Shown piece by piece: positions 17,162 through 23,668 of a stretch of 64,000 nucleotides of DNA. A program made the translations under genes and the position numbers. The first letter of the stretch is position 1. The number at the start of each line of letters is the position of its first letter. This DNA comes from Kibdelosporangium aridum. Lineage in GTDB: Bacteria; Actinomycetota; Actinomycetes; Mycobacteriales; Pseudonocardiaceae. The notes under the pieces are model-generated. The model did no database searches and was not told the DNA's origin. It was given only the letters and a program-made list of their open reading frames with translations. The DNA lies in the NCBI RefSeq assembly GCF_900176515.1, contig NZ_FWXV01000009.1, forward strand, positions 460,431-524,430, read 5' to 3'.

Positions 17162-17752
17162 CTATCCGAAGATCGAGCCCAGCCGGTCGATGCCACCGGC
17201 GAGTTCGGGGTTGACCGGGTGCGCGGGGCGGGCGCGACCACCGCGGATGAGAATGACAGACGCGAGCATCTCCGCCTCGGCCTCCTCCGCTTCGGAGTAC
17301 ACCGTGCGCCCGAGCACCCGGCTGATCAGTTTGGCCGAGAGGTTCTTCATCAGCAGCGCGGCGACCGACTCGTGCAACGCGCTCGTTCCCTTGTGGCCGC
17401 ACAAAAGATGCCCGATCTCGTGGGCGATGATGTGTTCCTGGTGCAGCCGCGTGGTGTTGGACGCGTAGAAGACGTAGTCGGCGTCCGGCGTTTCGACGAA
17501 CATGCCGCACGGCGTGTCCCTTTTGGCCGCCATCCCGACCAGTTCGATCCGCCTGCCCCTGTGCTCGACGAGCGCTGTGACGAACGCCTCGGCGCTGAAC
17601 GGTTGGGGGATGGGCAGTGTCTTGGCGAGCTGTTCACAGCGTTGACGCAGGCGTGATGGATCCTCAAGTGACACGCTCACCCCCGTGATCGACCACCAGC
17701 CGACGGCGAGCCGGCGGCACATGGACCAGCCTAGCGGGGGCTGATCATGCAT
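17162..17752 (-). CDS. ImmA/IrrE-type metallopeptidase
   Basis: Up to 196 residues. The zinc-peptidase motif HEIGHLLCGH (HExxH) lies in the centre of the protein with a downstream glutamate-rich EEAEAEMLAS helix typical of the ImmA/IrrE group. Such proteases cleave a partner repressor of the XRE type, and the XRE gene is directly upstream with an 8-base overlap. GTG 17680 or 17674 would give about 170 residues, closer to the usual family length, and the extra N-terminus (HDQPPLGWSMCRRLAVGWW) looks unconserved. The most natural hypothesis is XRE repressor plus activating protease, with the downstream membrane protein as output. Confidence 0.8.
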   Translation of the reverse strand: MHDQPPLGWSMCRRLAVGWWSITGVSVSLEDPSRLRQRCEQLAKTLPIPQPFSAEAFVTALVEHRGRRIELVGMAAKRDTPCGMFVETPDADYVFYASNTTRLHQEHIIAHEIGHLLCGHKGTSALHESVAALLMKNLSAKLISRVLGRTVYSEAEEAEAEMLASVILIRGGRARPAHPVNPELAGGIDRLGSIFG

Positions 17753-18176
17753 CCGTGGGGCCGGTCCGCCGTTCGGCCTCGCGCCTGGCGATCACGTCGA
17801 TCATGTCGTTGATCGTCCCGAGTCCGTCCTCGGACAGGTTCACCGCGCGCAGTGCGACGTTGCGGACCTCGGCATTGCGCAGCGCGCCGAGCAGCTCAAG
17901 CTCGGCGTGGATCTGTTTGCCCTGGTCGTCGTCGAAGAAGTACGCGACGGGCACGTCGAAGAACTCGGCGAGCGCCTCCAGGTGCCGCTTGGTCGGGTTG
18001 TCCCGCCGGCCGGTACGCAACTGCCAGAGGTACGTGGCGGAAAAGCTCTCCCCGGTCGCCTCCCGGCACGCGGTGGCGACCTCCTCATTGGTGTACTGCT
18101 CGCCGTCGGGCCTGCGGACGATCTGGAACAACCTGTCGATCTTGGCAGCAAGCGTCGGCGCGGTGCCCTCACTCAT
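17745..18176 (-). CDS. XRE-family helix-turn-helix regulator
   Basis: 143 residues with an N-terminal XRE domain (YTNEEVATACREATGESFSA, YLWQLRTGRRDNPTKRHLEA, LAEFFDVPVAYFFDD) and a helical C-terminal region (ELELLGALRNAEVRNVALRAVNL). The GRRDNPTKRHL arrangement recalls the EspR-like regulators of actinobacteria. The start ATG 18176 has GAGG 7 bases upstream and is preferred to a start four codons earlier. It overlaps the ImmA/IrrE peptidase gene, its probable partner. An inverted repeat at 18203-18222 just upstream is a candidate self-operator. Confidence 0.85.
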   Translation of the reverse strand: MSEGTAPTLAAKIDRLFQIVRRPDGEQYTNEEVATACREATGESFSATYLWQLRTGRRDNPTKRHLEALAEFFDVPVAYFFDDDQGKQIHAELELLGALRNAEVRNVALRAVNLSEDGLGTINDMIDVIARREAERRTGPTDA

Positions 18177-18202
18177 CTCGAACCTCACCCACAGCTCATG
18201 TA

Positions 18203-18222
18203 AATCCCAGTCCCCAGGGATT
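18203..18222. promoter_or_regulatory. Candidate XRE operator
   Basis: AATCCC (18203-18208) and GGGATT (18217-18222) are perfect inverted arms separated by 8 bases, 26 bases upstream of the XRE start codon. This is a typical position for autoregulation, and also 9 bases before the divergent promoter at 18231. Confidence 0.4.
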
Positions 18223-18230
18223 CATCCTAG

Positions 18231-18258
18231 TTGACAGAGCGGCCGTTGCCACTAGACT
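18231..18258 (+). promoter_or_regulatory. Strong rightward promoter into a non-coding array
   Basis: TTGACA (18231-18236), 16 bases, TAGACT (18253-18258). This is one of the best vegetative promoter matches in the window, yet no convincing gene lies downstream on this strand; it reads into the repeat array. Confidence 0.55.
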
Positions 18259-18370
18259 CGCCCATGAGCTGAGATGAATTAGGGGGGAAACCGATTCACC
18301 GCAGCTGGTCGTGGCGGTGTTCCGGGAGGTGGGGGTCTCCCGGAGCACTGTTGCAGATCGACGGCTTTGG

Positions 18371-18720
18371 GTCTGCGGCGCTCATGGGTTGGTTTCGGCG
18401 CTTTGTGATTGGTTTTGGCGTGCTTGTGGCTTGCTGCGGCGCGCTCTGTGGTTGCTTTCGGCGCGCCCCTGTGAGAGGTCGGCGCGATTTGGTGTGGAGC
18501 CTCTGCGCCGCAAAGCAGGACCAACACCGCGGGCAGGACCTGCGGCCCTGCCCGCCGACAAGCTTATTTGCGGCGCCACTCCACACAAAATCGCGCCGAC
18601 TACCACTTTTGGCGCGCCTTTCTGTGCTCGGGGCGCGCCTTCGCTGTGACTTGGGGCGCGCCTCCACTTGGGCCGGGGCGCGCCTTTTTCTTGGGGCGCC
18701 TTCACTGTGGTTGGGGAGCG
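18371..18720 (+). repeat. Degenerate tandem array of ~21-nt GGCGCGCC-centred repeats
   Basis: A GGCGC core recurs at 18377, 18397, 18417 (GGCGT), 18438, 18460, 18481, then after a central block at 18572, 18592 (CGCGCC), 18611, 18632, 18655, 18677 and 18695. Spacing is 18-23 bases, mostly 20-22, about two helical turns. Most units are direct repeats resembling TTGGGGCGCGCCTTTGTGG; units around 18572-18597 are inverted. The full GGCGCGCC octamer appears four times on the right side. Confidence 0.7.
18478..18600. repeat. Large imperfect inverted repeat (cruciform / structured RNA)
   Basis: Bases 18479-18515 pair with 18567-18600: an outer arm of about 22 bp with one mismatch (18479-18500 with 18579-18600), a small asymmetric bulge, and an inner 10-bp arm GCGCCGCAAA/TTTGCGGCGC. 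Within the loop a second perfect 9-bp stem forms between GCGGGCAGG (18529-18537) and CCTGCCCGC (18547-18555). It would fold into a long, very stable structure as RNA or extruded DNA. Confidence 0.6.
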
Positions 18721-18808
18721 GCCATGGACTCATTGGTATGGCAGGGAGTTAGCCTTTTCCGAGCTGTGGAGCGCCCATGTCTTCGCTTCGGCCTGCACTC
18801 CAGAATCG

Positions 18809-18850
18809 CGTGTCCACCTTTGCAGCACACCGTGTCCGCCTTTGCGGCAC
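18809..18850 (+). repeat. Pair of 20-nt direct repeats
   Basis: CGTGTCCACCTTTGCAGCAC (18809-18828) and CGTGTCCGCCTTTGCGGCAC (18831-18850) match at 18 of 20 positions with a 22-base period, similar to the period of the neighbouring array. Confidence 0.55.
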
Positions 18851-18916
18851 CGCGAAATTCCCCTTGCCCCAGCCCCTTACCCCACCCACATCCCAGCCGC
18901 TTGTCCTATGAGGACA

Positions 18917-19696
18917 TCACTCTTCTTCGAGCATGCCCTCGCGCAGCTTCTGCAGCGTTCGTGCCAGCAGGCGGGACACGTGCATCTGGGATATGCCGAT
19001 CTTCTCCGCGATCTGGGTTTGGGTGAGGTTTCCGAAGAACCGCAACAACAGGATGGTTCGTTCTCGCTCCGGCAGGTCGCGCACCAGCGGCAGCAGTGAC
19101 TCGTGGTTCTCCACGCCTTCCAGCGCCGAGTCGGGCTCGCCGAGCATCTCGCCGAGTGACGTGTTCTCCGAGTCCTGCGTCAGCATGTCGTCCAGTGACA
19201 CCGAGTGGTACGCGTTGCCTGCCTCGAGGCCTTCGTAGATCTCGTCTTTGCTTAGGCCGAGGCGGGTGGCGATTTCGCTCGGTGTTGGGGCGCGGCCGAG
19301 TTGCTGCGACAGCTCGTTCCCCGCCGCGGTGATCGAGAGGTGCAGTTCTTTCAGCCTTCGTGGCACTCGGACGGACCAGCTGGAGTCTCGAAAGTATCGG
19401 CGGATCTCGCCCATCACGGTCGGCACGGCGAACGACAGGAAATCCGTTCCCCGTGTCGGATCGAAGCGGTCCACCGCGTTGATCAGGCCGACCGTCGCGA
19501 CTTGGACGAGGTCCTCGCTCGATTCACCGCGGTGGGCGAACCGCCTGGCGATGTGCTCGGCTACCGGCAGGTGCCCGGTCACCAGTTCGTCACGCAGCTC
19601 GATGCGGCGCGGGTCGTCCTCTGCCAAGGCCGCGAGCTCGTGGAACAGGGGCGTCAGGTGCTCGTAGCCGTTCTTGGTCCTCGCTCGTGTCGTCAC
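18917..19696 (-). CDS. sigF: SigF-like alternative sigma factor (SigB/F/G group)
   Basis: 259-residue group 3 sigma factor. Region 2: AEHIARRFAHRGESSEDLVQVATVGLINAVDRFDP and GTDFLSFAVPTVMGEIRRYF; region 3: RLKELHLSITAAGNEL; region 4: LPERERTILLLRFFGNLTQTQIAEKIGISQMHVSRLLARTL. Mycobacterial SigF is about the same length, with its anti-sigma gene immediately upstream, as here. GTG 19696 is the start because it overlaps the rsbW stop (GTGA) and has GAGGTGG upstream; the frame is open further upstream but within rsbW. It probably directs a general stress or stationary-phase regulon. Confidence 0.9.
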   Translation of the reverse strand: MTTRARTKNGYEHLTPLFHELAALAEDDPRRIELRDELVTGHLPVAEHIARRFAHRGESSEDLVQVATVGLINAVDRFDPTRGTDFLSFAVPTVMGEIRRYFRDSSWSVRVPRRLKELHLSITAAGNELSQQLGRAPTPSEIATRLGLSKDEIYEGLEAGNAYHSVSLDDMLTQDSENTSLGEMLGEPDSALEGVENHESLLPLVRDLPERERTILLLRFFGNLTQTQIAEKIGISQMHVSRLLARTLQKLREGMLEEE

Positions 19697-20118
19697 GCCC
19701 CACCTCTGCCACGCTTGGCCAGCTCGATCAGCACTCGGTACCCACCGGGAACCTGCTCGACCCGTGTGCTGGCGGTGTCGGCGAGCGTCGTCAACACCCG
19801 CCAACCGAACGATGCCGTGTCCAGCAATGCGTCTACTGTGGACAACGCGGAGGCCTGCATGCCGATCGTGTCGTCGCTCACGCGGAACCGGCACCGCAAC
19901 TCCGTTCCCGGCCACGCGGCGCCCGCCAGCATCGAGCACGCCTCGTCGACCGCCAGCTTCAGGTCGGCGACGAAGTCGAGATCGAAGTCCTCGCGCATCG
20001 CGATGGTGGCCGCGAGCGACCTGATGATCGGCAGGTACCTCGCCTCCGCGGGAACTCTCAGCTCGATGTCACCCATGTCAACCGAACTGTCCACGGTGGA
20101 CTTGTTGGCCGCGGTCAT
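19693..20118 (-). CDS. rsbW: Anti-sigma factor, RsbW-type serine kinase
   Basis: 141 residues of the HATPase_c_2 anti-sigma family: LKLAVDEACSMLAGAAW is the N-box helix and the C-terminal SFGWRVLTTLAD and GGYRVLIELAKR fit the GHKL fold. The protein should bind and inactivate the sigma factor encoded immediately downstream (4-base overlap) until an anti-anti-sigma protein releases it; no such partner gene is in the window. The ATG at 20118 with GAGGGG 8 bases upstream is preferred to GTG 20124. Confidence 0.85.
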   Translation of the reverse strand: MTAANKSTVDSSVDMGDIELRVPAEARYLPIIRSLAATIAMREDFDLDFVADLKLAVDEACSMLAGAAWPGTELRCRFRVSDDTIGMQASALSTVDALLDTASFGWRVLTTLADTASTRVEQVPGGYRVLIELAKRGRGGA

Positions 20119-20159
20119 GATCACCGCCCCTCTAATCGTATGACGACTGCATGCCTGGT

Positions 20160-20184
20160 TAACCCGCGGCCGGGGGAGTCAAAC
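20160..20184 (-). promoter_or_regulatory. SigF-type promoter of the rsbW-sigF operon
   Basis: On the minus strand GTTT (20184-20181), a 15-base spacer and GGGTTA (20165-20160) match the SigB/SigF-type consensus GTTT-N14-16-GGGTAT except at the last two positions. It lies about 40 bases upstream of rsbW, so the operon is probably autoregulated. Confidence 0.55.
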
Positions 20185-20306
20185 GCATGTGACGGTGGGT
20201 AGCGGCCGTGAAGTCGAATGGTTGAAATGCCGTTGACCTGGGTAACTACCCGGGGCCCTGCGCCGATCATCAGGGTGAACCGCACGCCTGGGGAGGTGGA
20301 CGAGAG

Positions 20307-20807
20307 ATGAGCGACGAGTGTCCGCTTGTGCAGATCCGGGCTCGCGCCAGGGCACTGGTCGCGATGGCCCGCGACGGCGACACGGCCGGCCTGGTGGACG
20401 CCCTCGACCGGCTGCTGGCCGAACAGGCCGAGGGCGGGCCGGGCCCGCACCAGATCGTCGGCGAGCTCATCTGCGCGGCAGTCCAGATGGTCACGCTCCG
20501 GGCGGGTGAGGTGCCCGCGCACACGCTCTTCGCCGTGGACATCCGGGACGACACCGACCAGGCAGTCGCGATCGACCACCTCGAACCGCCACTGCGTGCG
20601 ACCATCCGGGCATTGCTCGCCGAACTCAACGGCCATCCGGATGACGCCCGGTTCCAGCTCGAGCTCGCGTTGCGTGACATAGATCTTGAGTCGACCCTCG
20701 AGGTGGTCGTGCACGCTCTACTGTGGACGATAGGAATGTTGGAGTGGTGCGAGGAACAGGGCGTGGACGCCCCGGATTGGCTCAGGGGAGCGGGTTTGGC
20801 GGCTTAA
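20307..20807 (+). CDS. Hypothetical acidic helical protein
   Basis: 166 residues, family not recognised. It is acidic and almost entirely helical by appearance: an N-terminal RARARALVAMARDGDTAGLVD repeat-like helix, GPHQIVGELICAAVQMVTLRAG, then FQLELALRDIDLESTLEVVVHALLWTIGMLEW. No signal peptide or membrane segment is clear. ATG 20307 is preceded by GGGGAGG. It is divergent from the rsbW-sigF operon and just upstream of the ligD genes, 16 bases from the first. The reading frame has the codon bias of its neighbours, so I accept it as real, without a function. Confidence 0.6.
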   Translation: MSDECPLVQIRARARALVAMARDGDTAGLVDALDRLLAEQAEGGPGPHQIVGELICAAVQMVTLRAGEVPAHTLFAVDIRDDTDQAVAIDHLEPPLRATIRALLAELNGHPDDARFQLELALRDIDLESTLEVVVHALLWTIGMLEWCEEQGVDAPDWLRGAGLAA

Positions 20808-20811
20808 CCGA

Positions 20812-20817
20812 TACGGT
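20812..20817 (+). promoter_or_regulatory. -10 element for a leaderless ligD transcript
   Basis: TACGGT ends 6 bases before GTG 20824, where no Shine-Dalgarno is visible. This suggests a transcript starting at or next to the start codon. Confidence 0.4.
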
Positions 20818-20823
20818 ATAGCC

Positions 20824-22257
20824 GTGCCGGGTGACCTGAGTGAGTATCGCCGTAAACGTGATGCCGCACGCACTCCTGAGCCCGTTCCCAACGAGGCGGT
20901 CCTTCCCCACGGGGATGATGACACCTTTGTCATCCAGGAACACCACGCCCGTCAGTTGCACTGGGACGTCCGATTGGAGCGCGGCGGCGTGCTCGTGTCA
21001 TGGGCCGTGCCGAAGGGGCTTCCGACCGATCCGAAGACGGTCCGGCTGGCGGTGCACACCGAAGACCATCCGATGGAATACGCCACCTTCGAAGGCGTGA
21101 TCCCGAAGGGTGAGTACGGCGCCGGGAAGATGACCATCTGGGACCGTGGCACGTACGAAACGCTCAAATGGGAGGACTACGAAGTCGACGTCGTCCTGCA
21201 CGGCCAACGGGTCGACGGTCACTTCACGTTCCTGAAGCGCAGCGAGGGCTGGATCGTGCGCAGGCGCGGCGCCGCGCAGGACCCGAACTGGCAGCCGCTG
21301 CCCGATGAGATGACGCCGATGCTGGCCACGGTCGGCTCGATGCCGCCCGCCAGCCAGAACGACAAGTGGGCGTACGAGTTCAAGTGGGACGGCGTGCGGG
21401 CACTGATCCGTGTCGAAGGCGGCAGGCTGCAGATCTTCAGCCGGGCGGGCAACGAGGTCACGGCCAGCTACCCGGAACTCGCTGAGCTGGGCAAGGAACT
21501 GGGCAGCGCGCAGGCCTGGTTGGACGGTGAGATCGTCGCGTTCGCGGGCGGCAAACCGAGCTTCGCCGAGCTGCAGAAGCGGATGCACGTCGCCAACGCC
21601 GCGCAGGCGCGCAGGCTCGCCGGTCAGGTCCCGGTCAGCCTGCTGCTGTTCGACCTGCTGCACTTCGAAGGCCGGTCGCTGCTGAAGTTGCCGTTCGCCG
21701 ATCGCCGCGCACTGTTGGAGAAACTCGGTCTGCGTGGCAGTCATTGGTACACCGCGCCGTCGTATCCCGGCGCCGGTGACGCGGTGATCGCGGCCAGCCG
21801 CGAACAAGGCCTCGAAGGCGTGATCGCCAAACGGCTGGACTCGCGCTACACCCCCGGCCGGTCCCCGGCGTGGATCAAGATCACCGATGTCCGGCCGCAG
21901 GAGGTCGTGATCGGTGGCTGGCGGCCCGGCGAAGGACGCCGCGAAGGTGTGCTTGGCGCGTTGCTGCTCGGGATACCCGAAGAGGGCGGTTTGCGGTTCG
22001 TCGGTTCGGTCGGCACGGGGTTCTCCGACACCGATCTCGAGTCGCTGACCGAGCAGTTGCGTCCGTTGGCTCGCAAGACGTCACCGTTCAACGGCAAGTT
22101 GCCGCCGGAACGGGCGAGGGGAGCGAAGTGGGTCGAACCCGAGCTGGTCGGGGAAGTGGTGTTCCGGATCTGGACGCCCGACGGCCGGATGCGCGCGCCG
22201 GTCTGGCGCGGCCTGCGCCCGGACAAGTCGGTGGGCGAGGTGGAACTCAATGGGTGA
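20824..22257 (+). CDS. ligD: ATP-dependent DNA ligase LigD (phosphoesterase + ligase domains)
   Basis: 477 residues. Residues about 10-150 are the LigD 3'-phosphoesterase domain (FVIQEHHARQLHWDVRLE, GVLVSWAVPKGLP, HPMEYATFEG, IPKGEYGAGKM). The ATP-dependent ligase domain follows, with the adenylated lysine K187 in EFKWDGVRA, LDGEIVAF and GLEGVIAKRLDSRY motifs, and a C-terminal OB fold. It seals double-strand breaks in Ku-dependent non-homologous end joining. The polymerase domain of classical LigD is missing here but is encoded by the next gene, which overlaps by 8 bases. Confidence 0.92.
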   Translation: MPGDLSEYRRKRDAARTPEPVPNEAVLPHGDDDTFVIQEHHARQLHWDVRLERGGVLVSWAVPKGLPTDPKTVRLAVHTEDHPMEYATFEGVIPKGEYGAGKMTIWDRGTYETLKWEDYEVDVVLHGQRVDGHFTFLKRSEGWIVRRRGAAQDPNWQPLPDEMTPMLATVGSMPPASQNDKWAYEFKWDGVRALIRVEGGRLQIFSRAGNEVTASYPELAELGKELGSAQAWLDGEIVAFAGGKPSFAELQKRMHVANAAQARRLAGQVPVSLLLFDLLHFEGRSLLKLPFADRRALLEKLGLRGSHWYTAPSYPGAGDAVIAASREQGLEGVIAKRLDSRYTPGRSPAWIKITDVRPQEVVIGGWRPGEGRREGVLGALLLGIPEEGGLRFVGSVGTGFSDTDLESLTEQLRPLARKTSPFNGKLPPERARGAKWVEPELVGEVVFRIWTPDGRMRAPVWRGLRPDKSVGEVELNG

Positions 22258-23113
22258 TCAGCTGGTCAAGGTCGACGACCGCACGCTGAAGCTGACCAAC
22301 ATGGAGAAGGTGCTCTACCCGGAGGCGGGGTTCACCAAGGGCCAGGTGATCGACTACTACGCCCGGATCGCGCCGGTTCTGCTGCCGCACCTCGCCGACC
22401 GGCCGGTGACCTTGCGCCGGTATCCCAACGGCGTCGACGGCCAGTCGTTCTTCGAGAAGAACGTGGCACGGCACGCGCCGGAGTGGGTCCGCACCGAGCG
22501 GCTGCCGACGCCGGGCAGCAGCAAGGGCAACGAGTTCCTGGACTTCGTGGTGATCGAGGACCTGGCCACGCTGGCGTGGGTGGCCAACCTGGCCGCGCTG
22601 GAGCTGCACATTCCACAGTGGAAGATCGGAAACGATCCAGACCTGCTCGTGTTCGACCTGGATCCCGGTCCGCCCGCGACCGTCGTCGAGTGCTGCCAGG
22701 TCGCGCTGTGGCTGCGCGAGGAGCTGGCCGAGGGCGGCTACGAGGCATGGGCCAAGACCAGTGGCTCCAAAGGAATGCAGCTGTATGTGCCGGTCGAGCC
22801 CGGCGAGATCGACACTTGGTCGTATTCCCGCAAGCTCGCCGAGCGGCTGGCCCGCGAGTATCCCCGGCAAGTTGTCGCCACGATGGCCAAGGCGCAGCGC
22901 GGCGGCAAGGTTTTCATCGACTGGAGCCAGAACCGCCCGGCCAAGACCACGATCGCGCCGTACTCACTGCGCGCCCGGCCGCAGCCGACCGTGTCGACCC
23001 CCGTGACCTGGCAAGAAGTCGAGCAGTGCGATCACGTCGAGGATCTGACCTTCACCGCGGACGAGGTGCGCGCCCGCGTCGACGAACTCGGCGATCTGCT
23101 CGATTACATCTAG
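22250..23113 (+). CDS. LigD-type NHEJ polymerase/primase
   Basis: 287 residues corresponding to the polymerase domain of LigD (archaeo-eukaryotic primase fold). The catalytic aspartates are D136 and D138 in VFDLDPG; LTNMEKVLYP, RPVTLRRYPNG, KTSGSKGMQLYVP and FIDWSQNRPAKTTIAPYSLR are all family motifs. It adds nucleotides to align and fill broken ends. It starts inside the 3' end of the ligase gene (8-base overlap), so ligase and polymerase are made together as separate polypeptides. Confidence 0.92.
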   Translation: MGDQLVKVDDRTLKLTNMEKVLYPEAGFTKGQVIDYYARIAPVLLPHLADRPVTLRRYPNGVDGQSFFEKNVARHAPEWVRTERLPTPGSSKGNEFLDFVVIEDLATLAWVANLAALELHIPQWKIGNDPDLLVFDLDPGPPATVVECCQVALWLREELAEGGYEAWAKTSGSKGMQLYVPVEPGEIDTWSYSRKLAERLAREYPRQVVATMAKAQRGGKVFIDWSQNRPAKTTIAPYSLRARPQPTVSTPVTWQEVEQCDHVEDLTFTADEVRARVDELGDLLDYI

Positions 23114-23260
23114 ATGGTCGGACGTTTGCGCCGATACGCGAAGGAAACGGACTGTTAACCCTCGCCCACTCGTTCAAGCGAACGACTCAGTTGGTGGCTA
23201 CCACTCTATGAAAACAGGGGTAATCTGCCCACGGGGTCGGTTGGAAGGGAGTGGTTCACG

Positions 23261-23668
23261 GTGTCACGTCAGCGCTCTTCTGTCGTACCAGTCGGTACGG
23301 TGAAGCCGAGAACCTCGCCGGAGCATCGGCGGTTACGCGCCGACTTGCCCCGGCCAACCCTGGCGCTGACGCCCGGTCTGCAATTGCGACGTGCTGTCGA
23401 CATTGCACTCCACGATCTGCAAAAGGTGTCGCAGGCGGAACGGTCCGAAATGCTCGGCGCGATGCGCCGGGTCAACGACAACCTGCACGGCGCGCTCGCG
23501 CACACCGCCGCCATCGGTGAGACGTGCATGGTCGCGTCCGCCGTCCAAGCCGTGCACGCTGCCGAAGAACACCTCGAAGCCTCCGAACTGAGCCAGGCCC
23601 GCGTCGCGCTGACCACAGCCCGCGAACGGCTCACTCCGCCGACGGCCAAGCCGAGGGATCTGTCCTGA
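23261..23668 (+). CDS. Hypothetical protein upstream of malQ
   Basis: 135 residues, family not recognised. The N-terminal ~35 residues are basic and proline-rich; the rest looks helical (LQLRRAVDIALHDLQKVSQ, then a long AVHAAEEHLEASELSQARVALTTARERL helix). GTG 23261 is preceded by GGAAGGGAG. Its stop codon overlaps the proposed CTG start of malQ (CTGA), so the two are probably co-expressed. It could be a small coiled-coil adaptor; no function is claimed. Confidence 0.55.
   Translation: MSRQRSSVVPVGTVKPRTSPEHRRLRADLPRPTLALTPGLQLRRAVDIALHDLQKVSQAERSEMLGAMRRVNDNLHGALAHTAAIGETCMVASAVQAVHAAEEHLEASELSQARVALTTARERLTPPTAKPRDLS

Larger units (their letters stand above)
18259..18916. other. Non-coding region of about 660 bases carrying a repeat array
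   Basis: Between the XRE cassette and sigF. It contains a hairpin at 18321-18344 (TCCGGGAG/CTCCCGGA, 8-nt loop), the GGCGCGCC repeat array (18371-18720), a large central inverted repeat (18478-18600) and a pair of 20-nt direct repeats (18809-18850). Open frames on both strands are low-complexity, arginine/proline-rich translations of the repeats and are not accepted as genes. Confidence 0.6.

Noticed and set aside
18311..18370. A helix-turn-helix-like peptide (REVGVSRSTVADRR) suggesting a transposase remnant.
   Set aside because: Only about 15 residues look HTH-like, no ribosome site is at the right distance and no inverted repeats or other transposase motifs are present.
18296..18733. Open frames of 107-145 codons on both strands across the GGCGCGCC array.
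   Set aside because: Their translations are simple reflections of the DNA repeats (EGAPRKRRAPAQ-like, Arg/Pro/Ser-rich), no start has a ribosome site, and several frames are open at once.
18371..18850. CRISPR array.
   Set aside because: Units are degenerate, about 21 nt with no unique spacers of constant length, and no cas genes are in the window.
18917..19939. A longer SigF with an 81-residue N-terminal extension.
   Set aside because: The extension lies wholly within rsbW in another frame; GTG 19696 has a ribosome site and a GTGA overlap.
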